Shown in pieces: positions 11,159 to 21,693 of a stretch of DNA of 64,000 bases. A program made the translations under genes and the position numbers. The notes under the pieces are model-generated. The model ran no database searches. It saw nothing but the letters and a program-made list of their open reading frames with translations, and was not told the DNA's origin. Each line of letters opens with the position of its first letter. Position 1 is the stretch's first letter. Source of the DNA: Fistulifera solaris (Eukaryota > Bacillariophyta > Bacillariophyceae > Naviculales > Stauroneidaceae). The stretch lies in NCBI GenBank assembly GCA_030295235.1, contig AP026143.1, positions 248,001-312,000 of the forward strand. Direction: 5' to 3'.

Positions 11159-12291
11159 TCACGCGAAAAAGTCCCGCCGCAACTTTAGGAACGACCACTC
11201 GACCGAACGACCGAATCCTCTCTGGCTATTAACTTCTTTCGAAAACAGAGCAAAGCCGTTGTCTTTGAGGGCATCAAAGAAGTCAGTAACCTTCATGGCC
11301 GGGAAGATTCCAAAGGGAGTGTCCTTTTCTGTGTGGGGTAATGGAAGATCATGGGTTTCGATCATGATTTGTCGTATATCCGCGCTCACCCAATCCTTAT
11401 AGTTGTGCCTAATAGAATGCATAGACGTTAGTTTTGACCACACAAACCAGACTTAAAGCCCGTGCAGCACATACCATTCACAACCTTCACAATCAATTTT
11501 GAACAAATCAATGGTGCGCTCTTCGTGCCCTAAACGGCGGCGTATCTCTTGAAACGATAGAAAGGTTTGTCCTCGTGCAATGGCTCGTTTCCTATACTTT
11601 GAGGAATAGCTGCTCCCCAGACCCCATTGATGATAATGTATATTCCAGCCTTCCGTATCATTTCGTTGGAAATCTCCAAAATCAAATACGTGTATTTCAC
11701 AAAGTGGACCGCCCCACAACTCGATCAGACCCAGCTCCCAAAGATAGTTTCCTCGTGACCCAATCGAATACACCAAACTTTACATACAATGCAAGTGATT
11801 TTGTTAGAACTAGTGCAGATTTCATTCCGAATCACTCGTCAACCACTATTTTATCACGTACCACGACGCATCGGGCCGTTCGCGGGCAATTCGTACGAGC
11901 CGCTCGGCATCACAGGTCCATTTGGGACCACCCCCAATCCCCCAATTTTCCGTTTGTGCGGACACACAAAATACGGATCCCCATTGAAGAAATTCCACTG
12001 GGCGGGAAATTTAATGCCCTGGAGGGGATCTTCTAGCACACGGTAATGTCGGGCTTGTCGGGCCCGATTTTGATACAATCGCTGCCATTTTTCATTCGGA
12101 ATGTCATCAAAGAAGCCAAACGATTGATCGTAAGCGAGGGAATATTCGGGTATCACAGTGGTGGTCAAATCGGTGCTTTCCTCCAACGCGCGGTGCATCC
12201 GACAGAAAAGAGCCGTCCACAAATTGGTCACAAGGGTCCAGAAAATCACCGTCTTCCACGAAACACTACCAGAAAGCAATTGCTGTTTCAT
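11159..12291 (-). CDS. Membrane-anchored methyltransferase-domain protein (METTL24/FkbM-like), three exons
   Basis: Exons 12291-11858, 11777-11475 and 11408-11159 join through introns of 80 and 66 bp with consistent phases, giving 328 aa without frameshift. Residues about 10-30 form a single membrane anchor (a type II arrangement), so the rest would face the secretory lumen. The catalytic region starts with 'LVYSIGSRGNYLWE', a glycine-rich AdoMet-binding strand, and contains 'DLFKIDCEGCEW'; the second intron interrupts the last codon of that motif. A third block is 'DIRQIMIETH'. These blocks are typical of the Methyltransf_22 / METTL24 type of domain found in many diatom proteins. The natural substrate is unknown; a glycan or a secreted small molecule is possible. 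Confidence 0.75.
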
Positions 12292-12748
12292 CTAGAATAA
12301 TGTATTTGCATTGAACAACGTTGATGAAATCTCCTTTTACGCAATCACTTGACTATGTTGACGAAAGACTTTCTTGTATTATTTTGCGTGTCATTTAAAC
12401 CGCGGATAAAAACAAAAAATGGTTGTGACCGCTGAGTCCCGTGTTGCTCAGTCACGTGCTACAACACCATGCGCGCTCGCATCGCACCGCCTTTATAGGC
12501 CATTTTGCTTATTAACGCCTGCCGCAAAGAAACGAAATAATAGCCACTTCGCCATAAGAAGAAAATAAGTATAAGATAGAGTATCACGAATTACGAAAGT
12601 ATCCATCCAGTTAACTTTTCTTGGGTTAGTCAACCTCTAAGAACTGTAGCTGAAGACCTTTATCTTCTTCAACTATTCTCGTCTCCCCGGACCAAACACG
12701 TTCACTGCATAAGACAAAACATTTATCTTGATAGCTGCTAACAATGTT
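12292..12748. other. Intergenic region
   Basis: The 457-bp gap lies upstream of the methyltransferase gene and downstream of the cyclophilin gene. It is AT-rich around 12500-12600. Nothing else is supported. Confidence 0.4.
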
Positions 12749-13370
12749 TCATTGATTCACAGTCACTATTCGTTCCTCACTCTGTTGCTCGGGTGCCCCT
12801 CGAAAGGCCCGAGCTTGATGAATCACAATCGGTTCCCGCGGCCGATCTTGTTCATCCGTCGCTACCAATCCCATTCGTTGCACGACACCCATTCCGGTAT
12901 AAATTCGTCCAAAGATCGTATGTTTGTTATCCAAAAACGGTGTTGGTTTCAAGGTCACATAGAATTGCGATCCATTCGTGTTGGGACCCGCATTCGCCAT
13001 GGCCACGACACCCGCACCCGTATGCTTCAAAGTGGGAGTGATTTCGTCGGCAAATTTTCCTCCATAGATCGATTCGCCACCCCGACCCGTCCCCGTTGGA
13101 TCTCCTCCTTGAACCATGAAATCGCGAATGACGCGATGGAAGGTGGTGTTGTTGTAGTATCCCGCATCCGCCAAAGCGGCTATGTTGTAACAAGTACGTG
13201 GTGTGTGTTTGTAGTACAGTTCGATCACGAAGGTTCCCTGTATCAAGTGTGAGTGCTTCCGCCGAGAAAGAAAAAAACGTCAAATAGCCAAGACATGACG
13301 GTCGACTTACAATGCTGGTTTCAAATTGCACATGCGTCCATGGCGCTACTTTGGAAGACGACTCTGTCAT
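12749..13370 (-). CDS. Cyclophilin-type peptidyl-prolyl isomerase, PPIL1-like (two exons)
   Basis: Exons 13370-13311 and 13237-12749 flank a 73-bp GT-AG intron in phase 0; the product is 182 aa. The cyclophilin core is complete: 'TFHRVIRDFMVQGGDP' carries the catalytic Arg and the FMVQGGD core, 'GSQFYVT' follows, and 'LDNKHTIFGRI' closes the active site. A short single-domain protein without signal peptide and with the compact 'GTFVIELYYKHTPRTC' start resembles PPIL1, a spliceosome-associated cyclophilin in the nucleus. A C-terminal extension of about 15 polar residues follows the domain. The activity is cis-trans isomerisation of Xaa-Pro bonds. The spliceosomal role is inferred from family resemblance only. 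Confidence 0.88.
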
Positions 13371-13732
13371 TTGTTGATTGTTTATAACTAGCGAATAATG
13401 ACGAGGTCCGTTATTGTTGTATCTGCTTATTGATTGACAAACTGCAAGATGACATCAACGCGGCGTGGTTTTCCGCTGCCTTCATTTTTTTGCTAAATTA
13501 TTGAGAGCTTTCAGCATTAAGCTTAAGGTTATCCCCGAATCTGGTGACGACGACGACCACTCGTCACTTGATCTAATCCAGTCCCGACTATCGACTTTAG
13601 AAAATATAAAAAGCCAAAAATAATGCACGCCGCAAAAATAAAGAAACGACGATGCGATGATAGTAAGCTTATACTATAGATACAATTTCTTTCGGGAAAT
13701 GAAATGATCCAGCAGTCAACACAGCACCAAAC
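13371..13732. other. Divergent intergenic region
   Basis: The 362-bp gap lies between the cyclophilin and TatD genes, which diverge. It is AT-rich near 13600-13700. No other feature was found. Confidence 0.4.
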
Positions 13733-14739
13733 ATGACCTCTTGTCCTTGTTGTAGCTTTCGTACGAACGATTTGTTTTTACCGCCCTCGGAACGAGCGAA
13801 CGATGACGCCCTGCTGCTCGATGGTTGCTTATCGCCGCTCGAAAGTCTCGAGCAATTCTCGCAGACACCGCTCGTCGATACTCACGGACATGCACATTTG
13901 CAACGCGAAAATGAAATAGGGGAGTATCATTACAGCGGACACTCGCAAATGTTATCCTTGATTTGCTCGGTCGCTCCCTCCGACTGGAACAAGTGCCTCG
14001 AATACGCGGCACAATCGCCCCATCGACGTGCGGCGATTGGTGTGCATCCGTGGTATTTAGATGAATTGCTGACAAACGACAACAATCCACAATTGGATCC
14101 GAGTTGGTACGCGGAGATGGAAACACTTTGCGAGAGCATCCGGGCTGTTTGGTGGGAGAAATTGGATTGTGTCAAAAGGCACGCTTTGTTCGCACCTTTT
14201 CTGGAGGAAAAGCAGCCGCTCTGCAACTGCAGCGACAAGTATTTCAACAGCAATTGCAACTGGCGGCCCGGTATCAACGTCCCGCATCGATTCATTGCGT
14301 CCAGCAACACGGTATCCTGTTTGATGTTTTTCGACAACTATTTTCGCCTCCTTCTGTTGCACCACCCGCACTGGCATTGCATTCTTTTACGGGAACAGCG
14401 CATCACATTCAGCAATTATTGCAATGGGAACAATCCTTACAAAGAGATGAACCTTTGTTGTATTTTGGATTCTCGCATGTCGTTAATGTCGCCATGTGTA
14501 CCTCGGAAAAATCACAACGACAAACGCGTCTGGCGATATTGGAGGTGCCGTACGATCGCCTTTTGGCCGAATCGGATGTAGCGTGTGAAGTTGCCGTACC
14601 GGCGGGTACGGCCGGGGCGGTGGCGTACTTGGCCTTTGTATTGCAACGACCACTGCACGAGGTGGCGGAGCAAACATGCCGCAATGGATTGCGGTTTCTG
14701 TCGACACTATCCGGAGAACATGATGAAGTAACAGAATAA
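13733..14739 (+). CDS. TatD-family metal-dependent deoxyribonuclease (one apparent frameshift)
   Basis: The first half carries the metal-binding 'VDTHGHAHL' (His-x-His) strand and 'AAIGVHPWYL'. The second half has 'LVGEIGLCQ' with the metal-bridging Glu, 'ASIHCVQQHG' and 'LHSFTG' with the His ligands, and a C-terminal 'AESDVACE' with the catalytic Asp. Together these are the full TatD set, for a 3'-5' exonuclease linked to DNA repair and apoptosis-type DNA degradation. The two halves lie in different frames. The switch falls at bases 14140-14144 (CCGGG), where one missing C or G would restore a 335-residue protein reading straight into the GEIGL motif. A Cys-rich start (SCPCC) is unusual. Confidence 0.85.
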
Positions 14740-14853
14740 CGACAGAAGAATTGTTCCATCTCATGAAAGAATGCAATTACCGAGGAAACGAAGACATTGC
14801 AAGTGAAAGGAAACATGTTTCAGCTGATATTAATGCTATTCGTTACGATTCTA
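14740..14853. other. Short gap between convergent reading frames
   Basis: Just over 100 bp between the TatD stop and the end of the possible small ORF on the other strand. Nothing is seen in it. Confidence 0.3.
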
Positions 14854-15006
14854 TCAAAATTGTTTATTCGATGACGAAGCATCTTCCAGGGAGTCAACAG
14901 CTTTGTTCACTACCACATCAACGGCTTTCATCACAGCAACCCAGAATCCGGATGCGACAGCGAGTGATCCGGTCCATTGAATAGCTACGACTAGGGCGGG
15001 GAGCAT
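14854..15006 (-). CDS. Possible 50-aa small membrane protein
   Basis: A short ATG-to-TGA frame encodes 50 residues: a hydrophobic N-terminal half containing 'LPALVVAIQWTGSLAVASGF', then an amphipathic helix and a polar Ser/Asn/Lys tail. The composition resembles small single-pass proteins of mitochondrial or plastid complexes, but I recognise no family. The sequence 'CCCGAAACAAG' just upstream could be a splice acceptor, so this may be the last exon of a longer gene. It is convergent with the TatD gene. Chance origin cannot be excluded. Confidence 0.35.
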   Translation of the reverse strand: MLPALVVAIQWTGSLAVASGFWVAVMKAVDVVVNKAVDSLEDASSSNKQF

Positions 15007-15579
15007 GTTCGTCTTGTTTCGGGAATATGTAAGGTAACAGCGATTGCAATATTGTCAAGTCGGACAGTTCCTGTTCCTATGGATGATGATTCGGATCAAA
15101 TGAATAAAAGTGTGAAAAGCTTGTCGAGCAAATAAATAATGAGAAAGCCGAGAGGTCCCAGATCATGGTGGATTCACACTTCACAGCATCGTGGTCGTGA
15201 ATTATAACCGCTTCGCTCTGGAGCGGTATTCATTCCCCCTACATATGCGTGTCGCACCAACATCATTTCTATAGTAAAGATGTCCACCATCTGGGTTTAG
15301 AGCTTCGAGTAACGACGACGGAAGTTTGGGGGCAGTCCCACCATTTCAAAGACGCGCTAGGTGATCATAGCAGCCGCGTTAAACGCAATCACAAAGGTAT
15401 CACAGAAGTGTTTGAGAAGAATGTATGTAAATTTAAATATAGCTAGCGTAGCAAAAGATCCTCACAAACCCATTAGACGGGCTGTCTCTTCATTTGAGAT
15501 CGTAGTGTGAATAGTAGCTGTACAAAGGAGGAAAAGGTCAAACGGCCATCTGCATTGGAGAGTTCCGCAAAAACAGATG
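15007..15579. other. Intergenic region
   Basis: A 573-bp stretch between the small ORF and the 3' end of the CPBP protease gene. A 65-codon ORF at 15249-15446 has no features. Nothing else is seen. Confidence 0.4.
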
Positions 15580-16673
15580 CTACGGTAGACGTGTCTGGTG
15601 TGGATTTATCTTGAGAAAAGGCGTAAGCAATGGCCCTTGCACATCCGACAAGGACAGTGACTTGGCATGTTGGCTATCAAAGGCGTAGTAAAATCGTTGT
15701 AAGAATATTCGAGTTTCCTCGGAAAGACGATCTGCAAAGATTGCCGCTTCATCGTTTCGCTCGGCCGTCATTTCTTCGGTCCAATCCATCTGATTATTCA
15801 CATGATGCCAAGTGGACGCTAGGACATGCCAATCGTAAAGACAGTGACTGACGATACAGGGAATCAAACTTCCTGTAGCGGCGCAAACGATCCCATGCAG
15901 AGGCCATTCGCCGTCTGCAGTCCGACGACGAATCGATTTTCCTCTGGGCGACTATGCGGATGAGCATGACCTAGACCAAAGAGGACTCCTTGCCCGATCA
16001 GTGCTATAGGAAGGGAGTGACTGTAATGGTGGATAAGAGTCGGAACGTAACCTCGAAAGACCACTTCCTCGGCAATCGAAGTCACCAGAACCAGACCAAG
16101 ACTCATGGCAATAACAGACGCCGTGCTCGTTGTCACTTTTCTCGGCTGACTGGGAGTGTGTCGTCTTCCGAAGAGAGTGATTGCCATGTTGGTTGTAGAA
16201 AAGTTGACATAATGAGCATCACGTCGCGAAGAGTTTTCAATAGCGTGGCTGATGGCGATCATCGGAAGAGCTGCCAAGATGCCCGCCAGTACTTGTGTCA
16301 GGAAAGGATCCGTGCGCGCGTCTGACCATGTGACTGCTTGTAGCAGATTCCCTTGCGTGCCCAGCAAAGCAATGGCGGTTGTAGCACATAGTAACAGCAG
16401 CTGCGATTTGCATAGCCCCTCTATCATGTGGAGATTTGCTCCACTCTTTTTCTTGTTCGGCGTGTCGTTCGGTGGCTTCGTGAGTTTCGGCAACTGAACC
16501 GGTTCATGGGTCACATGGTCTTCGTGATAGTCGCGAGTGCGAAATTGGAGTGCATCGTACACCCATGGTGTCACCGATGATAAGTGGCGGCTGCTTGCAC
16601 GGGTTGTTGGCGAGAATTGTACCCACGCGGAAGCAAAAGACACGAATGGGAATATTAGCGATAGAGACTTCAT
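15580..16673 (-). CDS. CPBP-family (CAAX/Abi) intramembrane protease (one apparent frameshift)
   Basis: The protein has several membrane helices and the three CPBP motifs: 'EEVVFRGYV' (motif 1, Glu-Glu-x3-Arg), 'GLGHAHPH' (motif 2, His) and, after a frame change, 'VSHCLYDW' (motif 3, His). CPBP proteins are glutamate-type intramembrane proteases related to Rce1; in plants and cyanobacteria many sit in plastid membranes. The first ATG at 16673 starts a signal-like segment (LIFPFVSFASAWVQF) with an ASAW cleavage context, so plastid targeting is plausible. The frame changes near 15880 (GG on the plus strand), between motifs 2 and 3. One missing base there restores a 364-residue protein with motif 3 in place. 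Confidence 0.8.
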
Positions 16674-16987
16674 GACGGTCGACAACGCAAAAGACGCGTG
16701 AAGCTAACAAGGGCAGAATCAAAGTCGATTACTTATAATATAATTGCATAACAAGCTTGATAGATTGCAGAGAATTCGTCAGTTTCTCGTTAAGCAATTG
16801 TTCGCCTCTGATGTTCTTTGAAAGAGACATCAAAAATCAAGCTGTGGTGTCATGTCAAAAACCCGCGAAAAAGAAAAAAGCCGATGATGATGTCAAGTTT
16901 CCGTTGGACGTCATCACCTGCTGTAATCACTCTTCCGACCTCCGTTAAAACCCGTTATACTCCGTTAAACTACAACACATTAAATCA

Positions 16988-17002
16988 TACGGAGTACTCC
17001 GT
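16988..17002. repeat. TACGGAGTACTCCGT palindrome
   Basis: A 15-base near-perfect palindrome. Partial copies (TACGGAGTA or TACTCCGTA) recur in other gaps, for instance at 5758 and 9563. It may be a binding site or a small repeat family. The function is unknown. Confidence 0.55.
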
Positions 17003-17004
17003 TT

Positions 17005-17037
17005 TACTTAGTGTGACAGCAAAGATGACACTAAGTA
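17005..17037. repeat. 10-bp inverted repeat (possible hairpin)
   Basis: Arms TACTTAGTGT (17005-17014) and ACACTAAGTA (17028-17037) are perfect reverse complements around a 13-base loop. There is no gene nearby that it would clearly terminate; it may be an operator-like site or chance. Confidence 0.5.
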
Positions 17038-17323
17038 CGTGACTCAATTTATTTCATTCATGGTTTGACAAGGTCCGTCGTTTATCCCATTTGATACCAC
17101 GCAGCGTAACTATCATGAAAGCCCAGTTTTCTTCCCTTCCATTTAGCAAAAGAATATCACGGGAACGTCAAACATTGGGTCCTGAGATGAGGCTTAATCG
17201 ACACTACTAGTCAATTTTTCACGGTGACAATCGCTTCAAATTTTAGATGTGCTTACGATACTCAAATAAACACTATGATTCATTAACTGAAGTTTTCAAA
17301 GGTTTACGTCGCTATACTACATG

Positions 17324-18226
17324 CTATGATTGTGTTGCATCACATGAATGGAGTTCTTCGGAACACATCTGTAATCTCCCATCCCCGTGCAGAAGACATC
17401 GAATTGGCTCGGCATTCTTCGGGTGTAGATTCCTCTGTATATCACGCGACTGCTTTGCATCAAAAGGATCCGACAATGCCGTACGAATGACATGGTAGTG
17501 ACAGATTACCGCGATGCGTTCCATGTCGGGTGGAAGCTTCTCTGCCAACCGGACAAAGACATCGCGGATTCGATCACGCCGGACCACTTTGGGTGGAGTT
17601 TCGTGACGGTTCGGCCACTGATCCGGTTTCTGTGATTCAAAATCTATCTTCGCAACATCCAAGCCCCATTCTTGAAGATCCGCTTGTACTTCGTGTATCT
17701 TCCGAGGCAAGTTCTCAGGAATCATACTACCCACTTCGCGCAAGTCATAGTTGCATACAATTTGGCTATGCTCGGGAAAAGCTATCAATGCCGTTTGCAG
17801 AGCTCTCGTGAGAGGACTGCATACAATAAGATCGATTTCGCTCAACAGAATATTCGCAGCTTGTTCCTTTCCGAGATCAGTGAGGCCACAATCGGTTAAA
17901 CTCTCATCGAAACGGCGATCGTCTTCCGAAGCCACTTGTCCTTTCGACTGCCCATGTCGTATCAGATACACCGTACGGCAGCGTCCTTCCGTCTCGGTGC
18001 TATGCAATAACTTGCGCGGCGTGATCTCTGCCGCTCGGGAAATAGAAGCACCTTTCGTGCTGGTCGTATGACTCTTCCGTGGAGTGATTGTTGTCGAAGG
18101 AGTTCGAGCGCGGATATCTCTACGGACTGCCGTTGCGGGTGTAGAGATTCTTTTCATCTGGTTATTCAGCTGCAAACCTATCTTGTCAAATTCAATGGAA
18201 ATTGAACAGCACATACAGTCCATCAT
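17324..18226 (-). CDS. Histidine phosphatase / phosphoglycerate mutase-like protein
   Basis: Intronless, 300 aa. The catalytic 'LIRHGQS' motif, in which His is phosphorylated during catalysis, is at about residue 90. It is followed by 'VCSPLTRALQTA', the usual second block, and by a late 'VICHYHVIRTAL' that supplies the second catalytic His, although the usual Ser-His-Gly is Cys-His-Tyr here. The N-terminal 75 residues are basic and Ser/Thr-rich, look disordered, and could be a targeting sequence or regulatory tail. A later Met (MKRISTP) is an alternative start. Similar proteins dephosphorylate sugar phosphates or phosphoproteins, and the true substrate is unclear. It diverges from MSH5. Confidence 0.8.
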   Translation of the reverse strand: MMDCMCCSISIEFDKIGLQLNNQMKRISTPATAVRRDIRARTPSTTITPRKSHTTSTKGASISRAAEITPRKLLHSTETEGRCRTVYLIRHGQSKGQVASEDDRRFDESLTDCGLTDLGKEQAANILLSEIDLIVCSPLTRALQTALIAFPEHSQIVCNYDLREVGSMIPENLPRKIHEVQADLQEWGLDVAKIDFESQKPDQWPNRHETPPKVVRRDRIRDVFVRLAEKLPPDMERIAVICHYHVIRTALSDPFDAKQSRDIQRNLHPKNAEPIRCLLHGDGRLQMCSEELHSCDATQS

Positions 18227-18530
18227 GCATGCGATGATGCCGATGTGTCGTCGCGAACGAAATGATGCGAGGTAATATTTTTACGCTGCGAAGTGAAAAA
18301 CAAAGAAAAATCCGTTGCATTCGGTCCGGTACTGTAGACTACTTATCTTTAAACTTAGATCGTCCAGTAAAGTCTATTTAACGGTACCGGTGCGAGTGAA
18401 ACTGCACACCAAGATTGCGGCGGGACTGCACCGCTTTTTCCTTCGACGTTCATTCGAAAACAAATGCCAGCAATGCAACAAAGATACCAGGTATCATCTG
18501 TTTCATATTATCTGGTAACTTTCTCATGAA
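18227..18530. other. Divergent intergenic region
   Basis: The 304-bp gap between the histidine phosphatase and MSH5 genes contains both promoters. No further feature is seen. Confidence 0.4.
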
Positions 18531-21279
18531 ATGACAGAAGATTACACAACAGGAATAGAAGAGCGTTTGACTTGCATGGCGGTAGTGGAAGACGGTCCGC
18601 GAATTGGTTTTGCGGCGTTTCTGGAAGAAAGCAACACGATCGTGCTCGATGACAGCCCGGCGGATGGTTACGATACGCAAACACTGATAGAGCGTGTCTT
18701 GGCCCTGATTCAGCCGAACCTGTTGCTTCTTTCGACCAAAATTATCAGTAACACAAATTTGCTGGAAGTTTTGACGACACCGCAGAGCACCATCGTAGAA
18801 GATGCACGCCATGACGAGGACGAAGTGAATGTTCGACTTTCCCGGCGATCTCCAACAACGCCTTATAAAATCATGAAATCGTCGTGTTATGAAAAAAAGC
18901 GCTGTCGGGCAACAATTTTACAAATGCAAGTAAACTCAATCATGAATCGTCGTCAACGCGGTCATTCGCACGAGGATTCGGACAGGCGCTTTCCTACGAA
19001 TAACGAGCATGGTCACATCGCTTCCTTTCAAGTGTCAAATTACCATGCTTTGGCTTCGTTGGTGGATTTTGACTCGACAGTACAAGTGCAGGCATTGGGA
19101 TGTCTGTTATCTTTCCTCGAAACGAAATGTTTCGGCAATCAAGGCGGTATTGTCGTGGTCGACGACATTGTACATTGCGAAGCGTCACATTATATGGCGA
19201 TGAGTCCTGATACACTTGCCGCCTTGAATATTTTTGCTATCGAACATCATCCGTTGGCTGCTTCGAATGGTTACGGGAACGCGAAGGAAGGACAGAGTCT
19301 GTATGCATTTTTGAATCGAACAAAAAGCAAACCCGGTCGACAGCGTCTGCGAGAGATCATGCTGAAACCATTGCTGGACGTGGATGCGATAACGATGCGG
19401 CAAGACGGTGTCGAGTTCTTTCTGCAAGATGATACACAAAAGGTGGTCCCCACGTTGATCCATCAGCTACGGAACGTAGGAGCCGTCGACAAGATCCTGA
19501 ACCGAATCCATAAGTGCTGCTCACAGTCCAACGATATTCTCGTATTCACCAAGACTTTGGCGGCTTCCATCGCTATCATCTCCGCCCTGCAAAACGAAGT
19601 TCTTTTGAAGCTTGAATACCAGTTGGAGCAGATGTCGAGACCGAACGCAGAAGTTGAATGGGCGATCGATCCCATGTCGAAGCGATATTACGATTTTGTT
19701 CAGAATCTGCTTCAGCGATGTCACGTCGATATTCTGGAAGATCTTCTCGATCTTATTTCGTCGATGATCGACGAAGAAACGACAAGTACTACGGGCACTG
19801 TGGCTATTCGGAGTGGATACAGCGCGGAGCTCGATCAATGGAAAGTCCAGTACGATAGCCTTCGAGATACTCTGTCTGTCTATAGCGATCAAATGAAACA
19901 AGGGTGGCCTCGGCTGAGAAGTTTGATGGTGCTTTTCATGCCGCAGGTAAATACATCATGAATGAATCACAGACGCGCGTGTTACCAGAGACTGACTCAC
20001 TCGCACTATCCTCACTCAGGTCGGATTTCTCATTGGTCTCGAAAACGACGGTAGCTGGAATAATTCTTTACCGGAAGACTTTCAATTTGTCTTTACGGAA
20101 GTCGGATGCAGTTATTTCAGAAATCAGGACACACGACACCTGGACGAAGCCATTGGCGATCTCGATAGTCAAATTAAAGACACCGAGGCCCTAATCGTTT
20201 CCGAGCTCGAGGAGCACATCTTCACATGCGATAAAGAGCTTCGTAGTACCTTCAATGCTTTAGCGGAATTGGACTGTATTCTTGCCTTTGCTGCATGTGC
20301 AGCGGATCAAAAGTACGTTCGTCCTATCCTTCTTCCCAGCGAGGAGAATTGCATTATCATCCAGAACGGCAGACACCCTCTTCAAGAAATTCTCATTGAC
20401 GACACGTTCGTTCCCAACGACGCGTACATCAACAGCGATCACCGGGTCAACATCGTCACTGGGCCCAACTTTAGTGGCAAGAGCTGTTACGCACGGCAAA
20501 TCGGTATCATCACGTACATGGCGCACATTGGCTGCTTCGTCCCGTGTGACAATGCCCAGATATCCATTGTCGATCACATTTATGCTCGCTTCAGTGGAAC
20601 CGAGACATGTGCCGTCCCACAGAGTAGTTTTCAACTGGATCTCACGCAAATGGGTACCATCCTTCGACGCGCCAGCCCCAACTCCTTGGTGATTATTGAT
20701 GAATTCGGAAAAGGTGAGTTCGATGAAGGTCATGCCTTGTTGTTTTACCCAAAAATTCACTCAAACGACTCTTCGACAGGAACGAGCCCGGCTTCGGGTG
20801 TCGCCTTATTGGCATCCGCATTAGGTCATTTAGCGGAGAGAGGCTGTAAAGTCGTGTGCACAACCCATTTCCTGGAACTCTTCTCCATGGGACTTATACC
20901 GGAAGCCGACCACGGATTTCGAGCCTTGCGCATGACCGTTCATTTACCCGAAAACGACAAAGAGCAAGCGACGCCGCTTTTTCGGTTGGAAGTGGGCGTG
21001 GCCAGTTCTTCGGCCGGGATTGTTTGTGCGGAAATGGCCGGTGTGAAACCGGCGGTCATTGATCGTGCGCGGGAATTTGTCCAGGCGACCCGAGAAAAGA
21101 GAAAGGTGTCGCCACTGGCGGAGATATTGCGTGTGCAAATGGGACTGACGAAGGAAGCATGTGCATTGCTGTCGCAGTTTGTAGACAACGATCCGGACGA
21201 AATGACCGATGACGAGATCGAGGAATTTGTGACGAATTGTAGATTGCATCTTCGAAACAAGCGTCTCGAAAGCTATTGA
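18531..21279 (+). CDS. MSH5: MutS homologue MSH5 (three exons)
   Basis: Exons 18531-19946, 20020-20713 and 20780-21279 join through GT-AG introns of 73 and 66 bp with correct phases, giving 869 aa and no frameshift. The core and lever domain contains 'KEGQSLYAFLNR', close to the MSH5 subfamily pattern. The ATPase domain has 'IQNGRHPL', the Walker A 'TGPNFSGKS' (about residues 619-627), 'VIIDEFGKGT' as Walker B, split by the second intron, and 'CTTHF'. The N-terminal mismatch-binding domain of MutS is absent, as in all MSH4/MSH5 proteins. MSH5 forms a dimer with MSH4 that stabilises Holliday junctions and promotes meiotic crossovers. An insertion of about 60 polar residues around residues 95-160 looks lineage-specific. 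Confidence 0.9.
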
Positions 21280-21693
21280 TCACGTCCTCCCAATAGCACA
21301 CTATCTTTCTTGGGATTCAGCTTCAAATAATGATAGTGATCAAATTGATTTATACTTTTTTGAATGTTTATTGTCGTGTTGTTCGTCGTCGGCGTCTTTT
21401 TTATTATTTGTCGCGTTTTTCGCGTGGGTGCGTGTGTCGTCGAACGAAAAGCACCAAATATTTCTAACCTTAATCAATATTCAGTATTCCTGACGTTGGC
21501 AACGCGCGCATTCTGCGCGATGATGATTCAATCGTCAATGCGTCAATCGTGAAACAAACGGTGGGTACACGACTGACGGACGAATTCCGCGGAAATGTTT
21601 TCGTTGACACGCTTTTCGGATTTCGGCATGCCTGCGATGTCAATGCGAATAATCATTACGCTCACATAAAAAATATCATCCATCGTTTTGGTG
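21280..21693. other. Intergenic region
   Basis: A 414-bp gap between MSH5 and the ABC-F gene, both on the plus strand. It is T-rich at 21350-21410. No gene is supported. Confidence 0.4.

Larger units (their letters stand above)
16674..17323. other. Intergenic region with TACGGAGTA palindrome and hairpin
   Basis: About 650 bp between two genes on the minus strand. It holds a TACGGAGTACTCCGT palindrome at 16988-17002 and, next to it, a 10-bp stem inverted repeat. No ORF is supported. Confidence 0.5.

Noticed and set aside
17005-17037. Bacterial-type rho-independent terminator
   Set aside because: The hairpin is not followed by a T run and is not placed after a stop; the genome is eukaryotic.
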